From assembly GCF_043290135.1 (NCBI RefSeq), contig NC_134702.1:190248491-190312490 (forward strand): a DNA stretch of 64,000 bases, given 5' to 3'. The DNA is from Rhipicephalus microplus. Its lineage: Eukaryota > Arthropoda > Arachnida > Ixodida > Ixodidae. This document shows positions 22,973-35,347 of this stretch, one piece after another; within the stretch, counting starts at the first letter, position 1; each line of letters starts with the position of its first letter. The notes under the pieces are model-generated. The model was not told the origin of the DNA. It saw only the letters and a program-made list of their open reading frames with translations, and did no database searches. Both the position numbers and the translations under genes were made by a program.

Positions 22973-23770
22973 TTGGAAGTTGAATCGTTACCGGAAAACC
23001 CGGCTGAACAAAAGAGCGTTATCTTCCAACTTCTGAGAGATGTTCGTGCACAATCCTTGCATAGTTCAAAGGTTCAAGAAGAACTAGTGGAAGGTATAAA
23101 TTCAATTAGAGCAAGCCAGACAAGTATAGAAACAAAAATTAATTCAATCGAACATAGGCTTGACGAATTTGAAAGTCAACTAAAAGAAGTTGATAGGCTC
23201 AGTGAGGGTTTATCGGAAGCCCAAAAGTCCATTGAAGAATTAACTTCCCGGAATAACCTTCTACAGTCCCGCCTTGACGAAATCGAAGATCGATCCCGTC
23301 GGAACAATCTAATTTTTCATGGCATCACTGATTCCAAAGAAACATGGCAACAAACTGAATCCAAATTAATCGGCATACTAAACACCTCGGATTATACTCT
23401 CCCGTCCGGCGACATTGAAAGAGCGCACCACCTGGGTACTTACTCGCCTAACAAGTGTCGCCCAGTTATAGCGAAATTTGCAAATTATAAGACTAAAGAA
23501 AAACTACTTTCCATGCGCAATCGCCTCAAAGAAGACAATATCTCGGTAACCGAAGACTTCTCAACAAACACTCGTACAGCGCGGAAAAAGCTAATAGAAT
23601 TTGGAAAAAGGCAACCCGGCTCACCACTTTTCAAACTTCATTATAAAAAGTTGTCAATCGGTAACAAACAATACATGTACGACCCTAGTACCGATGTCGT
23701 TCAAGAAATACGGCCGCAAGCGGCCCGTGTACGACATTCTTCTAATCCTGCCTCGAGTTCCTCGCTGTAG
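22973..23770 (+). CDS. CR1-type ORF1 protein (RNA-binding, coiled coil)
   Basis: About 265 residues with a long heptad-rich helix from about residue 30 to 110 (KINSIEHRLDEFESQL, SEAQKSIEELTSRNNLLQ). A conserved RRNNLIFHGI motif follows at about 112 and marks the RRM-like fold of LINE ORF1 proteins. A C-terminal domain ends with NKQYMYDPSTDVVQEI and a Ser-rich tail. Such proteins trimerise and coat LINE RNA. No ATG opens this frame; the first stop upstream is TAA at 22931. The ATG at 22935 is in another frame, so a frameshift near the N-terminus or an altered start is likely. The frame ends at TAG 23768 and continues in phase as ORF2. Confidence 0.8.
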   Translation: MEVESLPENPAEQKSVIFQLLRDVRAQSLHSSKVQEELVEGINSIRASQTSIETKINSIEHRLDEFESQLKEVDRLSEGLSEAQKSIEELTSRNNLLQSRLDEIEDRSRRNNLIFHGITDSKETWQQTESKLIGILNTSDYTLPSGDIERAHHLGTYSPNKCRPVIAKFANYKTKEKLLSMRNRLKEDNISVTEDFSTNTRTARKKLIEFGKRQPGSPLFKLHYKKLSIGNKQYMYDPSTDVVQEIRPQAARVRHSSNPASSSSL

Positions 23771-26603
23771 GAAAACGAGAGGGGCAGTGGACAACCAATC
23801 TTATCTTATGTATCTGTTCTCTTTAGAAATATAAGAAGCATCCTTAACAAACATAACGCTCTATCTTCCGCCATAGATACTTGTTCAGCCCATATAATCG
23901 CTCTAACTGAAACCTGGCTTAATGCGCATGTGCGTGATTCTGAACTTTTTCTGAATTCCTCCCGCTTCTCAATTTATCGCTGCGACCAAACTGAAAGATG
24001 TGGAGGGGGTGTTTTGTTGGCAATATCAAAGGACATTCCTTCTTCACCCGTGCACGTGCGCAGCAATCTAGAAATAATATTTAGCTCACTTACAGTAGGC
24101 CACCAAAAGTACATTGTTGGTGTATGTTATCGCCCTCCTTCCTTATCACCGACTTTCATCAATGAATTACACGATGTTCTTAACATCATTCATACCCGTT
24201 TCCCTTCGTGTCCTTTGTTTCTTTTTGGCGATTTTAATCTCCCAAACATAAAGTGGCATGCCGCCCCACCCTTTTTGTCACCATCTTCAAGCGAAGCTAG
24301 CGAATTCCTGCAACTATTATCGACCTTTTCGCTTACACAATTAGTTACACTACCCACGCGGGTAACATCTCACGCCCCCAACACCCTTGATTTATTTTTA
24401 ACAAATACACCTGACCTTGCATCCAACATTACCTGCTTACCGGATATAAGTGACCATTCATTACTCACATTCTGTATCAATGCGCCATCCCACACATGTA
24501 GCAAGAAAAGAAAAATAAGGAACTACAGGAAAGCAAATTTTGAGGCCATAAATGATGAACTTGCGGTATTCCTTGATGTTTTTTTGAAGGATTATGATGA
24601 GCGAACTGTTCAAACTAACTGGGATATGTTTTCTTCCGACGTTCACCGACTAACCGATAAGTACATCCCCACGAAATTCATTACGACTCATGCACAATGC
24701 CCATGGTACAACCCAAGCATCAAACGCCTATCAAACAAAAAGAAACGTCTACATCGTGCTGCTAAACTTTCTCAGACTAATGCAAAATGGGCTGCCTACA
24801 AAGAAGCTTCTGATAGCGATGTGCCAGCTCTAAAAAATGCTAAAGAAAATTTCATGTCGAATGTATTACCTTCCATGCTAAAATCAAATGTGAAACCATT
24901 TTGGCGCACTATTAACCCGACGTCTAATGATTCCATCTCTCTCCTAGATATGTATGGTGATTATATTTCTGAAAGTGAATGTGCTGGTGTCCTTAATGAA
25001 ACATTTGTAAACAATTTTTCGCATAAATTCAACAGCTCTTTGCCACACCTACCTTACTGCAATTACGTCCAAATGCCACCAGTGAACATGGACGCTCCTG
25101 GTATTGCCGCCCTTATAAGCAATTTGAAGTTTCATTCTTCACCTGGTTATGACAGCGTTGACGCTAAATTTTTGAAAAATACATCTGCAACTAGCTCAAT
25201 CATCTTGGCAAAAATTTTGCAGCAATCACTCGATCAATCTACGCTACCTCTTCAATGGAAAGTTGGGAAGGTGGTTCCTATCTATAAATCCGGAAATAAA
25301 TGTTCTCCTACTAACCATCGCCCCATTTCCCTTACTAGCACCTGCTGCAAGCTTCTAGAACATGTATTATTCACAAATCTTGTAAATTTCCTCCAATCAA
25401 ACTCCTTTTTCACTCCTGCGCAACACGGGTTTCGTAAAACATACTCTTGTGAAACACAGCTCATAACCTTCACTGAAAAACTGCACACTATCATGGACAG
25501 TTCGTCTCAAGCAGACTGCATTTATTTAGATTTTTCTAAAGCATTCAATAAGGTCTGTCATCAACTTCTACTTCACAAACTAACTAACCTCAACCTTGAT
25601 GGAAACGTTCTACAATGGATCGAATCATTCCTTACCCGCCGCACCCAATTTGTTCATGCTAATGGCTTTAACTCTTCTTTCAGCGAAGTGCACTCTGGGG
25701 TCCCACAAGGATCCGTCCTAGGGCCCCTTCTATTTCTTATCTATATTAATGACCTCCCTTCAAAATTGTGCTCTAATATTCATTTGTTTGCAGACGACTG
25801 TGTGATATTTCGTAAGATTAATATTAGTGACGACATTAGAATCCTTCAGTCTGATCTAACCGCTGTTTCTAACTGGTGCCAAACTTGGCTGATGGAATTA
25901 AACATTAACAAATGTAAGGTTATGCATGTATCCCGCAACCCCAAGCATCAGTCAATTTAGTACCTAAACAACATAGCTTTAGAACTAGTTACATCATATA
26001 AGTACCTTGGAGTGCACTATACAACTAATCTCAGCTGGTCAACACATATTGAACATATCATCAACAACGCTAATAGCATGTTAGGGTATTTACGCCGGAA
26101 TTTTTCTAGAGCCCCATCGTCACTAAATTTATCGCTTTACAAATCCTTAATACGCCCCAAGTTAGAGTACGCCTCATCAGTATGGGACCAAGCCAAGAAA
26201 ATCTAATCGCTTCTCTCGAGCTTGTTCAAAATAATTCCGCTCGCTTTATCCTGTCAAACTATAACCGTACTGCCAGCATATCTTCAATGAAAAGCAGCCT
26301 TTCCCTTCCCTCTTTATCATCACGCAGGAAACTTTTTCGGTTAACCATGCTACATAAAATATAATATCATTCCTTCCTGCGCAACGAACTCTTACCCCAA
26401 CCACTATACATTTCCCATCGCATTGACCACCGTCACAAGGTTGGCATTAACTATTATCATACAAAATCTGTCACTCAGTCATTTTTGCCCCGTTCGTCCC
26501 GGGAATGGAACCACCTTCCCGCTGAAAATGCGGGTATCACCGATAACCAACTGTTCCGTGCTGCCTTAGCCAATATTGTATATGCAGAAATATCTGATGT
26601 TTA
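23771..26603 (+). pseudogene. CR1/L2-type ORF2: endonuclease and reverse transcriptase
   Basis: The APE-type endonuclease occupies the first 230 codons (NIRSILNKHNALSS, ALTETWL, GDFNLPNIKW, ISDHSLLTF), carrying the Glu, Asp-Asn and Asp-His catalytic pattern. The RT follows: VVPIYKSGNKCSPTNHRPIS, FLQSNSFFTPAQHGFRK, LDFSKAFNKVCH, SGVPQGSVLGPLLFLIYIND and FADDCVIF. The catalytic FADD is near 25789. The C-terminus (HRHKVGINYYHTKS ... SREWNHLPAE) ends at TAA 26603. No in-frame ATG occurs before the endonuclease. Inactivating changes are TAG 25958, a frameshift near 26195 and TAA near 26363, all after the catalytic box. It would nick target DNA and prime cDNA there. Confidence 0.85.
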
Positions 26604-26803
26604 ATCTGTGTTTGTGTGACCACATTGTTGCGATAATACTAATTTGTTTTGTCTTTCCTTTTCCTTTTTATGTACACAATGTTTTTTTTTGTAACCATGC
26701 TACCCCATGTTATGCCTTTGTTCTGTACCACTCCCCTCTGTAATGCCTCTGCCCCTGAGGGTATAATAAACAAATAAATAAATAAAATAAATAAATAAAG
26801 CGT

Positions 26804-28956
26804 TTTCAAACAGCGAAAGAACAAGCGGTCGTCGCACAATGCAAATAGTGTAACGAGTAGGTCATCCGATGCTCCAACCCATTACAAAAGCTTGTTTTTG
26901 TTCAGGTTATAACTGTGTCGCATACCCCCTTCAGGCATATTTCTACATCGCCGTGAGCCACTGATTGACCAATTGGCACAAAATTTCTCGCAGTAGTTCA
27001 GCGGATATACCACGCTTCTCAGAAGAACGATGAATTATAGCATAGCAAATGCCAGCCTACTACTCAAAAACGTTCAATATTAGTGCTTTGGTGGGTAACA
27101 AGCAAATAAGCTTGCAGCAGTTACCGAATGAGTGTTTAGAAAAGGCTGTGAAAGGCTGCTGTTTCCGATTTCGCTGTGACTGTGCTGCGCTTTCCGCGCA
27201 GGCCTGGCGTTTTCTTTTTTACTAATCGGAAGTTGATTTTTCACAGCAGGCTTTACCAGGAGGCAATACTTAAAGCTTGAATACCTAATGGTCCCTGGCG
27301 CTTGCTATTGTCTAGTGATGCGGCATATTAAACGCAAGCCGGAAGTTCATGCGCTAAGTAGAACAAAATGTCACTAGACTGCACTTAGGGATATAGGTGA
27401 TCATTCTTTCCTTCGCAAAGCTTTTGAGTACTTCGTGTGTTGCCACCGAGAGAAAGCAAGTGCCAGAAAATGGGAAACTATCCTTCCTTATTACAACATT
27501 TGAGATCTTGAACAACGAAATCATTGTGAAACAAACAAAAACAGCTACATATGCGGCGCACTTCCTGCAACCATGACTGGTGCTTTGAACAAGCGTTGTT
27601 TTTAAAGTTTTTATAGTCCAACGTCGACTTTAAACTTAATCAAACGTGGCAGGCCTGAAAAAAATGCGGTCTGCTATCAGTTAGTGGAGCTCGTCTGTGT
27701 ATTTGTCAAAAGATTGTCATAACCTCAATGTCCGGATACACAGCTCTGTTTGTTTTTTGTTCCCTCTGGTATCTTCAACATCCAGCAGAGTAGAGCCGAA
27801 TGCTTGTCGACCTGGACGCTTTTGTTGCATTTGGCACCCTGCCGAAACTTCAAAGCACGCATTCTTGCCGGCCCAGTGGACGATAATCGGCGCTTGTTTC
27901 GCGAAGAACTCATGTGGTGCCTTGGGCTCTCATTGAGCTTCAAGACATAATGTTGGCGTTATACGCGGCAGTGATCGCGAGACAGCGTTGCTACTGAGTG
28001 ATAAGATCAATCTTTGACTTATACTTATTAGTCATACTTATTGATATGCTTGCAAACGTGAATGGTGATTTTAACCCGCATCAAATATCATTTAATAAAA
28101 TGTTCGGGCAGTATTGACAGCTACGAATTCGAGTGTAGGTCGCATATGTATTGAGTTTGAGAAGATCAATTATCCCTCCTGATTACTGCAAGAACCCTCG
28201 CCCAAACACAAGCGGCAGCTCTAATTTACGGAACGACAGCCGTACAGCGTATTAAGAAGGAAACCCTGAATGCCTCATTGACCGCCGGTGGTGGCCGCCA
28301 TTCTCTCGCGTGCGCGGCGTCAATACGAGTGGTGCAAGCAAGAAATATTTATTACGTGAGGACATCATCATATGACCTCACAGATCATAAATTTTTGTGA
28401 CGTAACAGAACATCACGTAACTGGACGGCATGATATTACATCTTCTCATGGTTGAATTTGGTCAAACACGGGGCAGGGCATAACCAGCCGAGGTGCACAA
28501 AGCTAGCATAGTCTGGAATCCTTCAGGCAGTAAGAAAACTACGTTAGAGGCAGAAATATCATATACATTGAATGGGAAAAAAACAAACAAGACTCTTATC
28601 GCCTTTAAGTTGTCTCAGGTGAACGCATAGGAAAATGTGTGAGTTCTTCTATTATTTCTCAATAGCAATAAGAAAAAAAAGACAATCTTATATCTTTTCG
28701 TCATATATGCGGTATGCTACACAGGAGTATTACATACTGAGGCGTGCAAGTAATGAGGTTGCAATAGCTTGATTTATTAATATATACACGAATGATCTAG
28801 AACTCGAACGCAAGTATTAAACCGATAGCACGGCCTGACAGACTGCTTGCGGAATACGTAAAGTGAGCATGGGAAGAAACGCGGACATGCTGTGTCGACC
28901 TTCGTTTCCGTTTCGTATTTCTAAGCAGTTGTAGCCTGGATGATTGGTAAAAAGGT
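26804..28956. other. About 2.1 kb without recognisable feature
   Basis: A+T-rich sequence with only short unmatched open frames (for example 27697-27950). No repeat ends, RNA gene or domain could be supported. Confidence 0.3.
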
Positions 28957-29620
<664 letters not shown>

Positions 29621-29629
29621 CTGCCTATG

Positions 29630-30885
29630 AGTTCTAGCTCTCCTCGCCGTCTCGATAATGGTATCGATACTAAAATTGGTATGGCATAACATCACTGTAT
29701 GACGAGCGTAATTGAGTAGTCATAACATGAAACTTTTGACATGTATGTCATGAATGTCATGATTTACATTTCATTATTGGTGCTCTTGCGGTGGTTTTGT
29801 TCACATGACATTTGCAAAATTGGTACGGTATGACATGACTGCATAGCGAACATAAGTGACAGACCCTAACGTCGAAAACATGACATGCAAGTCGTGAATT
29901 TAATGTTGACTTCTCATGACTACATGCGACGCTCATGAAGCGCTCGTGGTTGTTTCACTAGCTTCACATATACCAAGTTTAGTATTACAGGACGTGAATG
30001 AATGACGAAGATACATGACTGGTGCAAACCTGATAATCGTGAGATGCGTGTGATGTAATAACAAGACTAGATACCACGCCCATGATACGCTCACAGTGGT
30101 TTTGCTAGCTTCACATACACCAAATTTGGTGTTACGTTACGTCAATGAATGCCGAATGTATATAACTGTTGTAGACAAGAAAATCATTATATGCGTGTCC
30201 TGTAAAGCATGACTACTTGCTACGCTCATAGCACGCTCGCAGTCGTTTCGCTTGCTCCAGATATACCAAATTTAATGTTACGTGACGTGAATGAACGACA
30301 AAGGTAAATGACGCGTCCAAACATGATAATCTTGACATGCGTGTCATGTGAAACATCATTACCTGCCATGATCATAGCGTGCTTGCGGTCGTTCGCTAGC
30401 TCCATATATACAAAATTTGGTATCACGTGACGTGAATAGACGACAAAGGTAAATGACACGTCTAAACATGATAATCATCAATTGTGTGCCATGTGGAACA
30501 TTATTGCATGCTGGCGGCTGTTTCGGTAGTTTCACATATAACATTCGTATCCGGTGAGTGCATAGACGATGAAAGTAAATGACACGTCGAAACATGGTAA
30601 TCGTGATATGCCTGTCATGTATAACATGACTTCATGTTAGGCTCATAGCGTGCTCCTGGCTGTTTCGCTTGTTCCACATATACAAAATTTGGTATTCCGG
30701 GACGTGAACTGCCGAAGATAATAAATGACACTTCCAATCATGCTAATCATGTTTGGAAGTTGATGCATAAAAGTCATGTATGGCATAATTTAAGTCCCTC
30801 TCATAACGATTGGCTCATTTTAAAGTGACATATCAACGTTCCTCATTCATGCTTCGCATATCATCGATTCCCACAGCACGTGGGA
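29630..30885 (-). repeat. Composite 145-bp/GATA repeat, copy 2
   Basis: Reverse-oriented relative of 21055-22760. The 'TCACATATACCAAGTTTAG'-type landmark recurs near 29965, 30110, 30255, 30400, 30535 and 30680, a period of about 145 bp. The copy ends with GACATATCAACGTTCCTC and CATTCATGCTTCGCATATC near 30820-30865, matching the reversed start of copy 1. The opposite end lacks the AATGCTTCGCATT close and continues into the expanded TATC tract. Confidence 0.65.
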
Positions 30886-32320
30886 TCTCCAAATTTACGT
30901 GTTGCTTGCTTCCTTTACCAAGTCTTTACGAGTGTCGATTGGCAGCGCCAGCAATACGCATGGATGGCGCATTCGTGGTCAAGATAATCAGTTTTCTCGA
31001 AACATTCTTTCTTGCATTTCGTGTTACGAGACAATACCTGCATGACAGGTGGTGCACACCGGTCGTCCTGTAATTCCTGTCTCGTCCCCATCTCGCAGTA
31101 CGAGGTGCAAGAAGTTGTGAAACACCAGCAACCAGATCACGTAATCAATTTCCTACAATTTCGCTTACGTTAGAATAAATAGATACGCGTTTTTGAAGAA
31201 CCCGTAAAAATTTTCAAGTAATTAGGTAATGTTTTTTATTGCGACAAAGACTTCCCTTTAAGGCACATTTTTAAATGTGTGCTGTTTGGCCAGTGTTGTG
31301 TATGAAGTGAAGCAGTGCCTTGTAGAATCTGTTTTCATGTATCCTGCGGTTGTAACTGACTGTATCGCTGTAGCGAAGGCCGGCTTGAGCGAGGTGACGG
31401 GAGCGTTCTGGCTGCAACCATTTACATGTCCATAAAAGGTGTTATGTGTCTGCTTCAGTTGTGTTTGAAGCACGCGAAGGATGGCGAGCCGGTAGACGGC
31501 GCCCGACGGAAAGGGAAGTTAATGAAAAGAGGCTACGCAGACGCGGACCAAGCCGTTCTCCTCGGAACGCGTCTTTGTCGTCGAACGCCGTGAGCTTTTG
31601 TTCACCGCACCTTGTGCTGGGGAGTCACCCGCACGGCTGTAGTGCTCTCATGGTCAGCCAGACTGCGAAATTAGTGGTCGCTGTCGCGTCACGGCTCCCG
31701 ACAGAATAATGTGGCACCATGCTGTAAATGTACGTGTGGATATATGGAAGAATCGTGTGTACTAACACCAGACAGCCGATCAGCCGTGTAGACAGGCTTG
31801 TTGTCGCACGAAAATATGGTTTAAGCTGTACAACGTTGAAATGATGGAGTTCTTCTTAACTGATGCTCGAAGGATAACAAAGTGTGTGAACTTAGAGGTG
31901 GAGACCCATCTCTGAGGAAATGGCAGTTGTTTGCTTCATTGGTGGAGCATCGTGTAAGGGTTCGTCCCACGAGGCTGTTTCAGATAAGACAGGAGGTATT
32001 TAATGAAGAGAAATGGAGAGAAGGGAAGCTTGGTGCTCTCGAACGAGATCAGAATGTGGGGACAGAGGTCGAGCTTAGCGCAAACTCTGATCCAAGGGTT
32101 ATACTACGTGGAGAAGTCAGTGTCGATGTGTGGAGTATACGAAGGGCTCGGCAAGTAACGGCGACGTTGATATTTAATACAGGCCAGTGCTTACTGTGCG
32201 GTTGGTTTAGTTGCCACCCCGGCCTTTGTTTGTAAATACTTGTCACTCTGTAAATTAACCGAAGTTTGCCAGGTAGTCAGGAAGCAGTCCAGTCTTTCAA
32301 CGTGTCGCCATAATCATCTG
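30886..32320. other. Unassigned sequence
   Basis: Open frames at 31446-31709 and 31882-32235 have no recognised domain. The stretch may include degraded retroelement sequence, but no LTR pair or motif was found. Confidence 0.25.
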
Positions 32321-32324
32321 AACT

Positions 32325-32600
32325 ATCGGGATTACACCCATCACCCCAATCCTAACAGCTTGCATTGCTGGAGTGGTACAATACGGACACGTATCACCAA
32401 CTTGTAAATGTGACCAGTTCTATGACGATATAACGGCCGGTGTATGAGCCACCCCTGCCCGAAGCCTCCTAAGCAGAACTTCCTCCGCCCTAGTAAGGTG
32501 AGGGGGGAGAAAGCAGACACACGGTGGAATGAGAGCACGCGCATCTGGGCGGAGAACATTTTCAACGGCATGGAGTAAGTTTAGGGGCTGAGGTACGCGG
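32325..32600 (-). pseudogene. I-like LINE C-terminal fragment
   Basis: Minus-strand translation gives LTRAEEVLLRRLRAGVAHTPA (about 32500-32435), then, after a frame change, GDTCPYCTTPAMQAV (about 32400-32350). This matches the region between RNase H and the terminal CxxC finger of I-clade LINE ORF2 proteins, the 'LLRRLR-G-AHTPA ... CPYC' pattern. Neither RT nor RNase H remains. The surrounding sequence gives no start or end. Confidence 0.6.
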
Positions 32601-33080
32601 GCGGCGATAATTTTCGAAAGCAGCAGAGGTAACCCAGAAGAACGTCGTCAGGCAAATATAAATTTGTAATGCTTCACTTCCGTATTAGCCTTCTCGCAAG
32701 TAAATTACGTCCTGAATATACAGTGAGTAGTAATTATATTGTTTTATTTATTCTTATTTGTGTTTAGCCAAAATATGAAAGTTTTGATATTCACCACGTA
32801 TCTTGCGAAAAAGCGAATCTTCCTATTGTAGTTGCGTTGTTGCACCTGAGCATTGTTACAAAAGAGTTAAAAAAGTACACACAAACGCACAAACGCATGC
32901 ATGAACATGAAGTTTCCCCTGCCCCAACGGTGAGCACGCTCTTGCACCAGCATTAAAATATTCATGAAGTTGAATACCATTGCTGAATCTTGAAAGTACG
33001 TTACATATAAAACCACGCTGCACAGCATGCCATTCAAGCTTCTGTGGTACACACTTTCAATATTATTACAATTTTTTTAG
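32601..33080. other. No recognisable feature
   Basis: A+T-rich sequence without domain or repeat structure; it ends in a polypyrimidine tract and AG at 33080. Confidence 0.25.
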
Positions 33081-33279
33081 CGTCGGAGCGATGCACCTAA
33101 TCTCGGGGCCATATTACTACAGCAAAGTCGAAATTAGAGGTGAGACTGGAGAAGACGTTGTCAGCCTCCAAAAAAATGGCATTTTTTATAAAGAACAAAA
33201 GGAAGTGTTGGATTCTAAAGTAAAACAAGGAGATATATTTTCTTTCGGCCTCCAGTATAGGGCGTGGAATCACCTCCTG
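33081..33279 (+). CDS. Candidate host exon (unknown protein)
   Basis: A 199-bp open segment is preceded by a polypyrimidine tract and AG (ACAATTTTTTTAG, ending 33080). It is followed by a strong donor, CTG|GTAAGC, at 33280. The encoded segment (HLISGPYYYSKVEIRGETG ... GDIFSFGLQYRAWNHLL) is not repetitive and resembles no transposon protein known to me. Intron phases would be 2 at the 5' side and 0 at the 3' side. No partner exons were identified, so this is a hypothesis from splice-site pattern and an open frame only. Confidence 0.3.
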
Positions 33280-34521
33280 GTAAGCAGATATTCTACATCA
33301 AAGCCTTTTCTTGAAACTTGTTGAAGGATTTTGTTGGACGGGTAACTGAATAAAGTTTAAAAATCTATTTACCTCAGTTGGTAGTGAAAAGTTTCGGAGA
33401 TTTCGGAATATCATCACTCGTTTACAATTGAGCGGTGTCATGAATAATTATTTTTGCCCGCTTTATAGTTACAAAAAGTAGAAAAATGTGACTAAGCTCC
33501 ACTTACAAACACAAATGGGACTTAGAAAAACATAATAAATATGATATTGCTGCAATGCCGTTCTGTAGACACGTTCGTCGTTCGTAAACAGAACTCGAAA
33601 ACACACTCAAAGCTAGCAAACACGGCCGTAAGAGAGACAAGTGCAACACAGGCTAACTTCAAAAAATTTATTTCCTCGAAACTACCAACCATTTAGTTAT
33701 TCATAGTGGTGACACCACTCCTCTCACTAGCAAACCAGAAACATTCTCTCTCTGCCTAAGGACTCAATTGATAATGCCCTCGCACACGTGAAGCTATTCA
33801 TAGAAAAAAGAAGGCGAGGCCTAAACGGAATGCGCAGCACAGTAAAAGCGAAAGCTGCAAGAGCGGCCTAGCAGAGCCTTTTTGAACACACTTTCTCAAC
33901 TGCTACATGCACACTTGCTGGTACCCACTACGCCATGAATAATCCCATTTTGTGCAGTAGGCCAGCATTCTTGTTCTTCTTGTCCATCTGTTGCCCAAGG
34001 CGCATACACACTCACTATGCTACCCTTCGTCATTCTTCGGAGAAGCGTGATATCGGCTACACACTTGCTAGGAGGTTCGGGCAATTTTTGATGCTGTGGC
34101 TAATGACAATGAAGAATTATGCATGAAGGGGTTATGCACAGCATTTATTAGGTGATCAAGAACACGTTTTCTAATGGGTTGGAACATTGGACGACCCACT
34201 CGTTACGCAATTCGCATTGCGTGTTGGCTGGTTCTTCTTTTGATGTTGTAAAACGCTTTGTTACTCATAATACCAGGATTCATTTCTCTACCTGACATCA
34301 AGCCTGCCAAAAGGAAATTTAGAAACGAGCTCCAAGCCCTGTATTGCAGAACCAGCGATTGCTTCAAGAATGCGTAGCATGCGTTTGGCTTTTTAGCTAT
34401 AAAGGACATTTATGAAGGACTTGGCTTAGAACCAGACGGACACCCCACTTTGATAAAGTCCTCATCTTTAGCAACCTTTTGAATAAATTTGCGTCTTTTT
34501 GTGGACCCATTGAGACTATAT
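33280..34521. other. No recognisable feature
   Basis: Unique-looking sequence with short frames. No repeat ends are visible until the LTR of gypsy D begins at 34522. Confidence 0.25.
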
Positions 34522-35076
34522 TGTCAGAAGAAAGTAGTGGAATTGGGGCATAAAGCGGTAGAGGGTCTCTGCTTGGAAGAAAATACTACGAAATTGATAG
34601 AGAATAATCAGAGGAAAATATTTTAAGCTTCGGTGCCTCAGGCTTGGGACTGCCTCAGGGATGCCTTTGATGCCGTGTGTAATTTCATTATAAATGCTCA
34701 ACGAGTACCCTTTTAACATGGTATTTAAAATTATTCGTCATTTCGTTAGGTTAAAACTTGTTTTCAAAATTATTTCCGTCAGGTTATTACGGCAGTCTGG
34801 AATACAGGCTCAAAAGCGTATTGTTGTTAAATTTATTATTTCGTATATTTGCCATTTCATTTCTTTATTCTTGGTTTTAAATTTCATAGCTTACCTAAAA
34901 TAACATTTACCAGTCTCTACGTTGCATCCTTGGCCAATCCCCCAAAGGGGGTACGTGCCATGTATCCAGGATAGCAAAGCAAAGCAAAGCTAGTCCTTGC
35001 CCATCAGTGTGTCAGCCTTGCCATCGCATGTAAACATTGTATATATCCGCAAATATACGTTTCCTTGTAAGATTAT
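34522..35076 (+). repeat. 5' LTR of gypsy D, split by a LINE fragment
   Basis: 34522-34604 (TGTCAGAAGAAAG ... CATAAAGCGGTAGAG ... ACTACG) matches 40002-40090, and 34991-35076 (CCATCAGTGTGTCAG ... TTTCCTTGTAAGATTAT) matches 40100-40171. The intervening 34605-34990 is foreign. Confidence 0.8.
34605..34990 (+). mobile_element. I-like LINE 3' fragment inserted in LTR
   Basis: About 386 bp ending with TTGGCCAATCCCCC, then AAAGGGGG (potential hairpin), and a tail of AAAGC repeats (34972-34990). The same block and an AAGC-type tail end the minus-strand LINE at 2662-4150. Only the 3' untranslated part is present, as expected for 5'-truncated LINE insertion. A clear target duplication was not found. 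Confidence 0.65.
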
Positions 35077-35162
35077 TGGTGGAGGTGCTGGGTAGGTTTA
35101 CCTGGCCCTTCCGACAATCCAACACGGAACTTCGGAGTGGTCGCCACCTTCATTTTCCTGCA

Positions 35163-35189
35163 ATGGCTCGACAGGCCTACCCACAAGAG

Positions 35190-35233
<44 letters not shown>

Positions 35234-35310
35234 GCAGCAGCAGCAGCGGCAGCAGCGGCAGCAGCAGCGGCAGCAGCAGCGGCAGCAGCGGCAGCAGCAG
35301 CGGCAGCAGC

Positions 35311-35347
<37 letters not shown>

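Larger units (their letters stand above)
22960..26803 (+). mobile_element. Nearly full-length CR1/L2-type LINE
   Basis: ORF1 (22973-23770) and ORF2 (23771-26603) are followed by a 3' untranslated region and a short-unit tail of (AAATA)n/(AAAT)n type at 26761-26800. Lesions in the coding part are one in-frame TAG near 25958, a frameshift near 26195 and a TAA near 26363, so the copy is young compared with its neighbours. The exact 5' end and target duplication could not be placed. Confidence 0.85.

Noticed and set aside
31480..31510. GGCGCCCGAC as a lysine-tRNA primer-binding site
   Set aside because: The match is partial, no LTR precedes it and no gag or pol follows.
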